DNA from: Salegentibacter tibetensis
GTDB lineage: Bacteria; Bacteroidota; Bacteroidia; Flavobacteriales; Flavobacteriaceae
Direction of reading: 5' to 3'
Assembly: GCF_020164485.1 (NCBI RefSeq)
Contig: NZ_JAIQZA010000019.1
Location: 18,067-82,066 of the forward strand
DNA: 64,000 nt
The number at the start of each line of letters is the position of its first letter. Positions within the stretch are counted from its first letter, which is position 1. Below are positions 7,866 through 15,368 of the stretch, piece after piece. The notes beneath the pieces were generated by a model. That model had not been told where the DNA came from and did no database searches. It saw only the letters and a program-made list of their open reading frames with translations. A program made the position numbers and the translations under genes.

Positions 7866-7976
7866 CTATTTGAAGTATTTCTTATACAGAACCACTACAA
7901 TTAGAACGATGGCTAAAATGAGCCAGAACCCCATTCCGCTAAGGAAACTTAAAAACTCCCAGGTATCTTCTCCCAT
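7866..7976 (-). CDS. Tiny single-span membrane peptide (36 aa), translationally coupled to the upstream small gene
   Basis: This ORF of 36 codons plus stop starts with ATG at 7976 and overlaps the stop of the preceding small gene by one base (TAATG). The peptide begins MGEDTWEFLSFL, continues into one strongly hydrophobic span of about 19 residues (residues 16-30 are GFWLILAIVLIVVVL-like), and ends with the basic tail YKKYFK. That is a plausible N-out or N-in single-pass peptide with a positively charged cytoplasmic end. Its stop (TAG, 7866-7868) directly follows the oxygenase stop. No family is recognised. Support comes from the coupled start and the clear span-plus-basic-tail design. Confidence 0.6.
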   Translation of the reverse strand: MGEDTWEFLSFLSGMGFWLILAIVLIVVVLYKKYFK

Positions 7977-8164
7977 TAGTTCATACGGTTTTTCTGCTGT
8001 CTTCTTCTCCAGTTATAACGGGCATAAAAGAAAATTGCAAGAATTAATAAAATCCCAAGCAGATAAAGCCAGTTATCGGCAATAAAATCCCAAATGGTAA
8101 AACCCCATTCCTGTTCCCGGGTAGCAGGTCTGTCTTTTGGTAAATGCTGTTGTGGTAAACTCAT
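7976..8164 (-). CDS. Small single-span membrane protein (62 aa)
   Basis: The 62-residue protein starts MSLPQQHLPKDRPATREQEWGF, a polar N-terminus. A tryptophan-bounded hydrophobic span of about 20 residues follows (roughly 31-49, NWLYLLGILLILAIFFYAR), then a very basic end (RRRQQKNRMN). The arrangement suggests one membrane helix with the C-terminus in the cytoplasm. It is followed at once by the 36-residue membrane peptide, with one base of overlap, so the two are probably made together. I do not recognise the family. Both are easily missed by gene callers. Confidence 0.65.
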   Translation of the reverse strand: MSLPQQHLPKDRPATREQEWGFTIWDFIADNWLYLLGILLILAIFFYARYNWRRRQQKNRMN

Positions 8165-8278
8165 AATTTGGTTTCTAAGGTTGAAATTAAGCTTTTATGC
8201 CTAAGAAATATGTTATAGGGATGCTAATTTCCCAATAACAGAAACCCACAACAAGTTTGAAATATCAAAAACAGGGGT

Positions 8279-8440
8279 CTATTTTTTATCTTGGCGCTCG
8301 TTATTTCTGATTCTTTTACGAAGAAAAAAACCAAAAAGACCGGCAATTATTAGAAAACCAAGAAGTTAAAAAAGAAGGTTATTACCTATAGAATATCCAA
8401 GGCCATGTGCCTTCTCACCCGTTTTGTCAAAATAAATGTA
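8279..8440 (-). pseudogene. Possible small membrane-protein gene broken by an in-frame stop
   Basis: On the minus strand an open frame reads DKTGEKAHGLGYSIGNNLLF and then meets TAA (8366-8368). The same frame continues with LLGFLIIAGLFGFFLRKR, a membrane span with a basic tail, to a TAG at 8279-8281. The two halves together look like one small single-span protein with a premature stop. No convincing start codon was found ahead of it. It lies just downstream of the enoyl-CoA hydratase gene. It may instead be chance or two separate remnants. Confidence 0.3.
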
Positions 8441-8450
8441 GAAACATTTT

Positions 8451-9218
8451 TTATTTTTTATATTTATTTAAAGCCTTTTTAGTAAAATCGGAAAGTACTA
8501 ATTCCCCGGAAATAGCAGCTCTTTCGGCTAGTAATTTGTCCCAGTTATCGGTGTTTTTCCAAAGCATTTGTTTCATTTCATAAAGGGCTTCGGGATTATA
8601 GGAAGCTAGTTTTTGGGTAAAAATTGTAACTTCCTTATCCAAATCCTTTAAACTTTCAAAAACACGTGCATAAAGTCCTTTATCTTTAGCCCAGTAAGCA
8701 TTTTTCCATTCGTGGGCTGCCAGGCTTAATTCCCCAAGTGCACCCATGCCAATTTTACGCTCTACGGCCGGGGCAATCACAAATGGGCCAATCCCTATAC
8801 TAATTTCTGAAAGTTTAACTGCAGCAGCATCAGTAGCCATGGCGTAATCGCAAGCTGCAACCAGCCCAACGCCACCTCCAACGGTTTTACCCTGGATGCG
8901 TCCCACAATGAGTTTTTTACATTTTCGCATCGCATTTAATACTTTGGCAAAACCGGAGAAAAATAATTTTCCCTCCTGCATGGTTTCAATCGCCACCAGC
9001 TCGTCAAAAGAAGCACCGGCACAAAAGGCTTTTTCTCCTTCAGATTTTAATAAAATCACCTTTACGCTGTCGTCTTCAGATAATTTCTGGAACTCTTTCT
9101 CTAGCCGATCCAACAATTCTGAAGGAAAAGAATTACTGGCCGGATGGCCAAATTCCAGGTGTGCGATTCCGTTTTCAATATTGGTGTATAAACTTCCGTT
9201 TTCTCGTGTGGTTGCCAT
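8451..9218 (-). CDS. Enoyl-CoA hydratase/isomerase family protein
   Basis: The 255-residue protein has the crotonase fold features: the oxyanion-hole segment CAGASFDEL at residues 66-74 and GGGVGLVAACD at 114-124, followed by KLSEISIGIGP. Canonical enoyl-CoA hydratases have a catalytic glutamate within the GGG-x-E-L motif, and here that place is Gly or Val. The second glutamate, in the SEI segment, is kept. The protein is therefore a crotonase-family enzyme whose reaction may not be standard hydration. No acyl-CoA degradation genes are nearby, so the substrate is open. It starts with ATG at 9218 and has its own -7 box. Confidence 0.85.
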   Translation of the reverse strand: MATTRENGSLYTNIENGIAHLEFGHPASNSFPSELLDRLEKEFQKLSEDDSVKVILLKSEGEKAFCAGASFDELVAIETMQEGKLFFSGFAKVLNAMRKCKKLIVGRIQGKTVGGGVGLVAACDYAMATDAAAVKLSEISIGIGPFVIAPAVERKIGMGALGELSLAAHEWKNAYWAKDKGLYARVFESLKDLDKEVTIFTQKLASYNPEALYEMKQMLWKNTDNWDKLLAERAAISGELVLSDFTKKALNKYKK

Positions 9219-9246
9219 AAAATAGAATTTCAGTTAGCTGAATAAC

Positions 9247-9254
9247 CAAATTTA
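9247..9254 (-). promoter_or_regulatory. -7 box of the enoyl-CoA hydratase family gene
   Basis: Minus-strand TAAATTTG fits TAnnTTTG and lies 28 bases upstream of the ATG at 9218. A -33 TTG at the right distance is not evident. Confidence 0.45.
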
Positions 9255-9330
9255 GAAAGATTAGTGTTGATATAATCTTTTTTGGTTTAATAATTTAGAA
9301 TTCAATTTTAAACCTGTCGCTTAAAGTTTA

Positions 9331-9452
9331 CAGTAGGCAGTTGCAGTTTGCAGTAAATAAATAGTTGATTTGTTTTAGAAAAGAATTGAAGTTTCAATTT
9401 TAGACCAGAAACCCAACTGCCAACTGCCAACTGAGCCTGCACGCTGCGCACT
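9331..9452. repeat. Intergenic heptamer-type inverted repeat
   Basis: The left part (9331-9354) is built of GCAGTTG-like units. The right part (9414-9433) is three CAACTGC-like heptamers in the opposite sense. The two parts can fold back on each other imperfectly. It lies between the MATE and enoyl-CoA hydratase genes, both on the minus strand, and may act as a terminator or be a decayed dispersed element. Confidence 0.4.
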
Positions 9453-9458
9453 GAACTA

Positions 9459-10787
9459 TCAGACTTCTTTTTGCAAATATTTCCTTCGGAATTTGATCAC
9501 TAAACCGGCGCTGCGAATAAGCATCCACACGAAAAATGCGATCCAAATTCCATAAAGTTTTAATCCGAAATAATCTGAAATTAATAGAGCAGGAGTGAAG
9601 CCCAGAAAAGTAGCTACGAGTAGTAAGTTCCGAAGGTATTTTGCCTCGCCCAGGCCTTTAAAAATACCGTCGAACATAAACGCGATAGCATTTACAGGCT
9701 GCATTAATAAAACGATCCAAAACACCGAAGAAAATATAGCCAGGACCGTCACGTCTTTATTAAAAACTAAACCGATTTGGTTGTAAAAAAGTCCGCAAAT
9801 AGCCATTAGCATAAACGCGATTAAAACTGCGTATTTGCTTATTTTTTTACTGAGTTCCCACAGATTCTTATAATCACGAGAACCGAGTAATTTACCGCCA
9901 ATCGCATTGCCGGCGTTAGCATAACCATCTATAAAAAAGCTGAAAAAGAGCCAAATATTCATCAAAATACTTTGCGCTGCGATATAGTTTTTCCCGTAAT
10001 CTGTGGCGTAAGCATTGGCGAGGTAGATTGCGAAATTGAGGGCGGCCGTCCTAACAAAAAGGTTGGCGGCCATAAGTAAAAGTCCTTTTAACCGCGGATT
10101 AATAGTAAAACTTAATTTTAAATGAAAAGGGGTCTTTTTAAAGAAAAACCATAGCGCCATAATCAGCATCGTAGCCTGCGCTGCCAGGCTGGCATAAGCA
10201 GCACCTTTAAGGTGCATCGCAGGAATAAGTCCGTCGATGCCGTAAACCAGTAGAAAATCCAGGGCTACATTTATCCCGGCACCGGCAAGGCTGCATTTCA
10301 TTGCCCAAAGCGTATTTTGTAATCCGCGAAATACACCAAAAATCGCAAAAGTCACCAAAGTTAACGGATAGCCTAAAGCGCGAATTTGATAATATTCCTC
10401 AGAATATTGTAAAATCAAACCTTCAGCATTATAGGCACTAAAGATTGCCTCAGCAAAAAAAGCAGTAGTAGCATAAATCACCAGGCTAAAAGCAAAATTG
10501 AAATAAATTGCCTGGGGAATAAGGGTTTTTACCGCGTGAAGCCGATTTGCGCCCAAATGTTGTGAAACAATCGCCGAAATGGCGGTTTTGGTTTGCGCAA
10601 CAATCCAAATTATTGCCGAAAGAAATGAACCAACAATTCCCGCTGCGGCCAGGGCCTCTACCGAGTTTTCCTGTACATTCCCTATCACCGCAATATCGGT
10701 TAGGGAGATAAGCGGTTCGGCTATTCCCGCGATAATCGCGGGAATGGCAATGCGGTTTATATTTTTAAAACTAACGGAAGATTCCAA
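9459..10787 (-). CDS. MATE family efflux transporter (DinF-like)
   Basis: The protein is very hydrophobic, with about twelve predicted membrane helices. It carries the MatE signatures of the DinF branch: INRIAIPAIIAGIAEPLISLTDIAVIG near the N-terminus, SAIVSQHLGA, FRGLQNTLWAM and DYGKNYIAAQSILMN. Such proteins export cationic drugs or metabolites by sodium or proton antiport. The longest frame starts at a TTG at 10808, but that codon lies inside the -7 promoter box, so a start at the TTG at 10787 (442 residues, beginning MESSVSF) is chosen. No ATG exists near the N-terminus, so the exact start stays uncertain. Confidence 0.88.
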   Translation of the reverse strand: MESSVSFKNINRIAIPAIIAGIAEPLISLTDIAVIGNVQENSVEALAAAGIVGSFLSAIIWIVAQTKTAISAIVSQHLGANRLHAVKTLIPQAIYFNFAFSLVIYATTAFFAEAIFSAYNAEGLILQYSEEYYQIRALGYPLTLVTFAIFGVFRGLQNTLWAMKCSLAGAGINVALDFLLVYGIDGLIPAMHLKGAAYASLAAQATMLIMALWFFFKKTPFHLKLSFTINPRLKGLLLMAANLFVRTAALNFAIYLANAYATDYGKNYIAAQSILMNIWLFFSFFIDGYANAGNAIGGKLLGSRDYKNLWELSKKISKYAVLIAFMLMAICGLFYNQIGLVFNKDVTVLAIFSSVFWIVLLMQPVNAIAFMFDGIFKGLGEAKYLRNLLLVATFLGFTPALLISDYFGLKLYGIWIAFFVWMLIRSAGLVIKFRRKYLQKEV

Positions 10788-10805
10788 AAGTGGTTTTTTC
10801 AGCAG

Positions 10806-10813
10806 CAAATATA
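10806..10813 (-). promoter_or_regulatory. -7 box of the MATE gene
   Basis: TATATTTG on the minus strand matches TAnnTTTG. It overlaps the start codon of the longest open frame and so argues for a downstream start at 10787. Confidence 0.5.
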
Positions 10814-10865
10814 GAATGCTTTATTTTAAAGCCTTATCTACAGGTTTAAATTCTTAGGAATTTCC

Positions 10866-11387
10866 TCAATTTTTGTCTTCAGATTTAAACATTGGTTTTT
10901 CGTAACAATGAAACGGATATTCATTTTTATGTGGAAAATAGACATTTCCAAGTTTCTTGTATCCACGGGCTTCATAAAACTTTTGATTCCGAAGATTCTT
11001 ACTGAAAGTATCCAGCCTTATAGAAGTGAAATTTTGATTTCTAGCGAATTTTTCGGCAAAATCCATCATTTTTCTGGCGTAACCCTTTCCCCAGAAATTG
11101 GGGTGCGTTGCCAGCCTGTGAACATATAAATTGTTGCCGGTTTTGGTTATCCAGGTGATATCGCGGTACACCGCATCCATTTTTTGGGTAAGTACGATAA
11201 TGGCAATAATGCGATTTTCTATTTCGTAAACGAATAAGTTATCCTCTTGAATATCATTTTTAAGCTTTTCCCGGGAAGGATAATGCTCGTTCCATTGAAA
11301 AATATTTTGTTCCTGAAGTGCTTCAGCACAGGCTTCAGTAAGTTTTTTGATTTCGTTGAGGTCTTTTAAGGTTGCTTTTCTAATCAT
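10866..11387 (-). CDS. GNAT family N-acetyltransferase
   Basis: The 173-residue protein has the GNAT acetyl-CoA fold. An N-terminal IRKATLKDLNEIKKL helix-strand is followed by a VYEIENRIIAIIVL beta hairpin. The pantetheine-binding motif A is LATHPNFWGKGYARKMMDFAEKFA, with Gln/Arg-x-x-Gly-x-Gly/Ala represented by FWGKGYA. The C-terminal FYEARGYKKLG segment closes the fold. The acetyl acceptor cannot be told from sequence. It is a single gene, divergent from the tRNA-Ala gene. Confidence 0.85.
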   Translation of the reverse strand: MIRKATLKDLNEIKKLTEACAEALQEQNIFQWNEHYPSREKLKNDIQEDNLFVYEIENRIIAIIVLTQKMDAVYRDITWITKTGNNLYVHRLATHPNFWGKGYARKMMDFAEKFARNQNFTSIRLDTFSKNLRNQKFYEARGYKKLGNVYFPHKNEYPFHCYEKPMFKSEDKN

Positions 11388-11419
11388 TTTTATTCAGAAT
11401 AATAAATAAAAGTTCTGTG

Positions 11420-11448
11420 TTGAAATTTACAGAAAATTATTACATTTG
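11420..11448 (+). promoter_or_regulatory. Promoter of tRNA-Ala
   Basis: TTG at 11420-11422, 18 bases, then TACATTTG at 11441-11448 fits the Bacteroidetes promoter well. The mature tRNA begins 11 bases after the -7 box. Confidence 0.65.
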
Positions 11449-11458
11449 CCTTCCAATT

Positions 11459-11532
11459 GGGGGATTAGCTCAGCTGGCTAGAGCGTTTGGCTGGCAGCCA
11501 AAAGGTCATCGGTTCGACTCCGATATTCTCCA
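11459..11532 (+). tRNA. tRNA-Ala (GGC anticodon)
   Basis: The sequence folds into a full cloverleaf: acceptor GGGGGAT/ATTCTCC, D arm GCTC/GAGC, anticodon stem TTTGG/CCAAA with loop CTGGCAG (anticodon GGC), and T arm ATCGG/CCGAT with TTCGACT loop. A G3-U70 wobble pair is present, the classic identity element of alanine tRNAs, and the discriminator is A73. The CCA end is not encoded (CAA follows), as is common in Bacteroidetes. Confidence 0.97.
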
Positions 11533-11533
11533 C

Positions 11534-11563
11534 AAAACCACCGTTTTTCGCGGTGGTTTTTTT
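11534..11563 (+). terminator. Rho-independent terminator of tRNA-Ala
   Basis: A 10-bp stem AAAACCACCG/CGGTGGTTTT with a seven-base loop runs into a T tract directly after the tRNA. Confidence 0.85.
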
Positions 11564-11596
11564 GTTTCTGAGTTTCTCATCTTAGAATTATAAATA

Positions 11597-11636
11597 ACAA
11601 AAAAACTGCCCCAAACCTTAATTTAAGACAGTTTTT
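11597..11636 (-). terminator. Probable terminator of the alpha/beta hydrolase gene
   Basis: AAAAACTG (11601-11608) pairs with CAGTTTTT (11629-11636). A CTTAA/TTAAG inner pairing and a T-rich run follow on the minus strand. The loop is large, so strength is moderate. Confidence 0.5.
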
Positions 11637-11660
11637 AATAAAATAATACTTTTAAAAAGC

Positions 11661-12563
11661 TTACGAATCTGCTTCGTCGCTATCTATATATTCATCCTTT
11701 AGATCCTGTACTTTAGCATCGAGAAAGGTAGCAGTTCTGTTGAGTACATGCTGAAATTCTTTGGTTAATTCGTCCTTATTCCACGGGTGGGAAATACCAA
11801 AAACGTGATCGGCATTTTCAACTAAGAGCAGTTTTGATATTGGGCTCCACTCGAACAAATTCCCGGCATCTGCAATAGAAACGGTGGTGTCATTACTTCC
11901 GTGCGCAATAAAATGCGGAATATCGAGCTTTTTGGTTGACTTCTGAATATTCAAGCGCTCTTTGTTCTCTTTAAAATTCTTGTAGAACTGATAATGATGC
12001 GGCAATTGCTGCCCAGTCCTGGTATTTTTTATATACTGTACACCTTTTTTCTCCCAGGCTTCCAGTTCTTTTTCCTTAGGAAAACGCGAAGCAAAATCGC
12101 TTACTGCGGCAAGGGTAATTAGTTTATTGATCCTTTCTTCTTCAGCGGCCTTTATAATGGCAATTCCGCCGCCACGGGAATGCCCAATTAGGTTGATGCT
12201 CTTCACATCAATTTGTTGCGCTTCGTTAAAATCGGGTGTTAGAACCCAATCTATAACTGTTTGTAAATCGTCAAGCTCTTTAATGTAATTGTTATCACCA
12301 AAAGCTTCGATATTCAAGAACTCAGTAGGACTTTCAGGAGAGGTCCCGTTATGCGAAAAATTAAATTTAACAAAGAAATAGCCCTTTTCAGCATAAAATT
12401 CTCCCATTTTATCCCAGGCGCCCCAGTCCTTAAAACCTTTATAGCCGTGGCAAAAAATTACGATTGGCTTAGGCTTTTTATCGTCGTTAAAAATTAGATC
12501 TATAAGGATGGGTTTATTGTGTTTTCCATCAATCTGGAGGTTGGTTCTTTTAGTAATTTCCAT
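11661..12563 (-). CDS. Alpha/beta hydrolase (dienelactone hydrolase/BAAT-like serine hydrolase)
   Basis: The protein has an alpha/beta hydrolase fold with the oxyanion region VIFCHGYKGFKDWG, the nucleophile elbow GHSRGGG (Ser within G-H-S-R-G), an acidic residue region at HGSNDTTV and the catalytic His in ENADHVFG. It has no signal peptide. The natural substrate is not evident and it could be an esterase or acyl hydrolase. The longest frame would begin at 12602 and overlap the end of addB. The ATG at 12563 (300 residues, MEITKRT) removes the overlap and is preferred. It lies eight bases after addB and is probably co-transcribed with it. Confidence 0.85.
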   Translation of the reverse strand: MEITKRTNLQIDGKHNKPILIDLIFNDDKKPKPIVIFCHGYKGFKDWGAWDKMGEFYAEKGYFFVKFNFSHNGTSPESPTEFLNIEAFGDNNYIKELDDLQTVIDWVLTPDFNEAQQIDVKSINLIGHSRGGGIAIIKAAEEERINKLITLAAVSDFASRFPKEKELEAWEKKGVQYIKNTRTGQQLPHHYQFYKNFKENKERLNIQKSTKKLDIPHFIAHGSNDTTVSIADAGNLFEWSPISKLLLVENADHVFGISHPWNKDELTKEFQHVLNRTATFLDAKVQDLKDEYIDSDEADS

Positions 12564-12570
12564 AGGTATT

Positions 12571-15306
12571 TTATATTTCTTTTTCTGTAAAGGGAATTTC
12601 ATGATCGCAAATTTCGAGAATTAGTTTCTTTAATTCTATCTCAAATGCATCTAGAATCTCCTTAGTTATAGCAGTTTCTTTATTTCTTGTCCTTGGTTTA
12701 TCTTTCTTGCCGAATTTTAAAAATCCGCCTTTTAAATTTTTAAATGAAATGATGCCCGCTTCAACCGGTAAATCCAATGAATTTTGATCTTGCATCATCT
12801 TTGTATATGCTAAAACCTGAAAACTTTTGCTGTATTTATCGTAATCTGAAGTGAGGTCTTCCCATTCTACAATTTCAATTTTATCCTGGGTTACCTTTCC
12901 AGTTTTATAATCAATAATCCTGGTGGTACCGTTGGTATTTTCTACGCGGTCCACTTTTCCGCGCATAAATATCGGAAAATCAAGATTCTCTATCCTAATT
13001 TCAGATTTTAAAGTTTTCTCAATTTTTAGGATTTTGATCTCTTCGGTCTTAAGTCGTTCTAATTCCAGATTTAAAAAATTGAGAAGGTAGCGTTTAGCCA
13101 CTTCGTAAATTAAGAGGTTTTTACCTTGGTTTACCGGTCCGTTCATATAAGACTTTTTAAACTGAAGGGTAATCTCTTCTTGAATTTTAGATTTAAAAGC
13201 CTGAATATCTTCCGCAGTAAGTAGTTTATCCTCGAGGGGCTTGTAGAAATTTTCAAGGCTATCGTGCACCACCGTGCCCAGTGTGTTGTAAGCAACAGTT
13301 TCTTCTACTTCTTCCCGGTCACGAATACCTAAAACGTACTGCCTGTAAAAATCTAAGGGATTTCTAATGTAGGAAGTGAGGGCAGAAGGGGAGAAGCCAG
13401 AAGCAGCGAGAGATTTTAATTTTTCCATAATCTCCGGTGTTTTTTTAACTTCCCGAAGTTCATTTTTAATCGCAGGAACTTTTGGACTCACCATGGCGTG
13501 AGTGAGTTGATGTGCCGGTTGTTTCTCGATTTCTAATTGGGTGAGAAACCTGCTTTTTTCACCTGAATTTAATCCATTGGTTTCTGTATTATAAAGCAAA
13601 TGTACGTTTTGCGCTCGTTGCAATAAGCGGTAAAAATGATAAGTGTAAACCGCATCTTTTTCCTTGTAGGTAGGCAGTTTGTAGGTTTGCTTTAAATCGA
13701 AAGGAATAAACGAACTCCCCGATTTTCCTGAAGGTAAAACGCCTTCATTCACCGAGCATATAATAACATTTTTAAAATCTAAAGCACGTGACTCCAGCAT
13801 TCCCATTAGCTGCAAACCTTTAAATGGCCGTCCCTGAAAATCCAAACTTTGGGTACTTATGATTTCTTTATAAAACTGGTAAAGCGATTTAACCGATTTT
13901 AAATGGGGATAGGCGTCGTTTAAGTTCTCCAGTTTATTGAACAGCACATGAAATTGATACAAAAACTCAAGGCCCAGCTTATTTTGACCGTTTTTATAAT
14001 GTTTTTTCACCTGGTTAATTATTTGCTGAAAAGCTTCAAGGGCTTTAATGGGGGTATTGTTCCAGCTTTTAAAACAGGCTTGGATTAAAGGTCTTGCTTC
14101 TGTGGAAAATGAATTTATTATTTCCTTTTCAGAAAGATTGACCATGTTTTTTGATTGGATTTCTTCAATAAAAACCTCGGTTTCCAGGTTTAATATTTCA
14201 TTTAAAGCAGGATGGTTTATTACCGAAATCACATCTTTGTAATAGTGAGCTGAAGCGGTATTTTGATGTATTTGGAACAGCTTGTCAAACAGAGAAGCTA
14301 TAGGCGCATTTTTAAGTGGAAAACCCATCGTGATGTTCAAATCCTGTACATTGTGAGGTAAACTGTTCAGCACCGGGAGCAAAAGGTCTTCTTCCCCTAA
14401 AACAACCGCGGTTTCCTGAAGCGTTTCTTCATCTAAATTTGCCAGTAATTCCCCTAAATATTTTGCCTGCCCAACATTTTTGGGAATCCCGGTAAGCTGA
14501 ATATTCTTTGGTTTGCCATATTCATTTACATTTAGTTTTGCCTGTTTTTCACGATAAACCGGCCAGGCTTTTAAATATTGGTTTATAAAGAGTGAAGCAT
14601 CGTGCTGCCCGTCTTTTACAAACACATTATCTAGATCCCAATAGATCTCTGCACGATCGTTTTCCAATAAATGCTGCACGATTTGTTGCTCGGCTGTATT
14701 AAGGGCATTAAAACCTATGAAAATATGTTTAGCGTTATTCTTTTCGATGTATCCAGTAATATTTTCTGATGCTTTTCTGTAAATGAGTCCCTGGTAGCCG
14801 GTATTTTTTGAAAATAATTCCTTTTTTAAAGCTTCATAAAAGGCGGGTAGGCTATTCCAAAAGGATAAATAATTATTTATGAGTTCGGTTTTGGGTTCCT
14901 GAATTGACCAGTGCTTTAAGTCCTGTACATTTGCCAGGTAATTAAAAAAACTTTTGTAGTCTATTAAGTAGCGGTCTATTTCGTTAAAATCGTGAATTAA
15001 GCTTTGCGCCCAGGCCGTAAAAGTTTCAAAATCTTCCTGCTCTTCTATGGGCGTAATTCCTTTATAGACGTTATAAAATTCAAAAAGAGTAAGCGTATTA
15101 TCTACTGTTTTGGTTTCAGAAATAACTTCCGTGAACTCTTCAATGCTATAAACTTTAGGCGCGAAAATGTGATTTTCGCTTAACGCAGAAAGTTCTTTTA
15201 AAAGAAAACTTCCCGCACGCTTGCTGGGAAGAATAAAGATAATTTCTGAAATATTTTCTCTGGAAGAAATGAGTTCTCTAAGAACTCCTGAAATAAAAGA
15301 TACCAT
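12571..15306 (-). CDS. addB: AddB-like helicase/PD-(D/E)XK nuclease subunit
   Basis: The product should be the partner of AddA (18208-21339) in end-resection of double-strand breaks. The 911-residue protein begins with an inactivated helicase-like region (FILPSKRAGSFLLKEL) and contains a VIICSVNEGVLPSGKSGSSF segment typical of AddB. It ends with a RecB-type nuclease domain: SPSALTSYIRNPLDFY, then GKVDRVE and IIDYKTGKV with the catalytic Asp and DYK. Where classical AddB has the first iron-sulfur cysteine (in SxxxL..Y..CPF), this protein has Asn. Only one Cys (EICDHE) is left near the C-terminus, so no 4Fe-4S staple is expected. It is separated from addA by ompA and kbl. Confidence 0.88.
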   Translation of the reverse strand: MVSFISGVLRELISSRENISEIIFILPSKRAGSFLLKELSALSENHIFAPKVYSIEEFTEVISETKTVDNTLTLFEFYNVYKGITPIEEQEDFETFTAWAQSLIHDFNEIDRYLIDYKSFFNYLANVQDLKHWSIQEPKTELINNYLSFWNSLPAFYEALKKELFSKNTGYQGLIYRKASENITGYIEKNNAKHIFIGFNALNTAEQQIVQHLLENDRAEIYWDLDNVFVKDGQHDASLFINQYLKAWPVYREKQAKLNVNEYGKPKNIQLTGIPKNVGQAKYLGELLANLDEETLQETAVVLGEEDLLLPVLNSLPHNVQDLNITMGFPLKNAPIASLFDKLFQIHQNTASAHYYKDVISVINHPALNEILNLETEVFIEEIQSKNMVNLSEKEIINSFSTEARPLIQACFKSWNNTPIKALEAFQQIINQVKKHYKNGQNKLGLEFLYQFHVLFNKLENLNDAYPHLKSVKSLYQFYKEIISTQSLDFQGRPFKGLQLMGMLESRALDFKNVIICSVNEGVLPSGKSGSSFIPFDLKQTYKLPTYKEKDAVYTYHFYRLLQRAQNVHLLYNTETNGLNSGEKSRFLTQLEIEKQPAHQLTHAMVSPKVPAIKNELREVKKTPEIMEKLKSLAASGFSPSALTSYIRNPLDFYRQYVLGIRDREEVEETVAYNTLGTVVHDSLENFYKPLEDKLLTAEDIQAFKSKIQEEITLQFKKSYMNGPVNQGKNLLIYEVAKRYLLNFLNLELERLKTEEIKILKIEKTLKSEIRIENLDFPIFMRGKVDRVENTNGTTRIIDYKTGKVTQDKIEIVEWEDLTSDYDKYSKSFQVLAYTKMMQDQNSLDLPVEAGIISFKNLKGGFLKFGKKDKPRTRNKETAITKEILDAFEIELKKLILEICDHEIPFTEKEI

Positions 15307-15315
15307 AGGCTAAAA

Positions 15316-15347
15316 ATAAAAAACGCCCCGGAAACCGGAGCGTTTTT
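15316..15347 (-). terminator. Terminator between ompA and addB
   Basis: The arms AAAACGCCCCGG (15320-15331) and CCGGAGCGTTTT (15335-15346) pair with one G-U wobble when read on the minus strand and are followed there by T residues. It ends the ompA transcript and isolates addB. Confidence 0.8.
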
Positions 15348-15368
15348 CTAGATTTATTATCTAACTAA

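Noticed and set aside
12564..12602. Extended N-terminus of the alpha/beta hydrolase
   Set aside because: It would overlap addB by about 30 bases; the ATG at 12563 is a natural start just after the addB stop.
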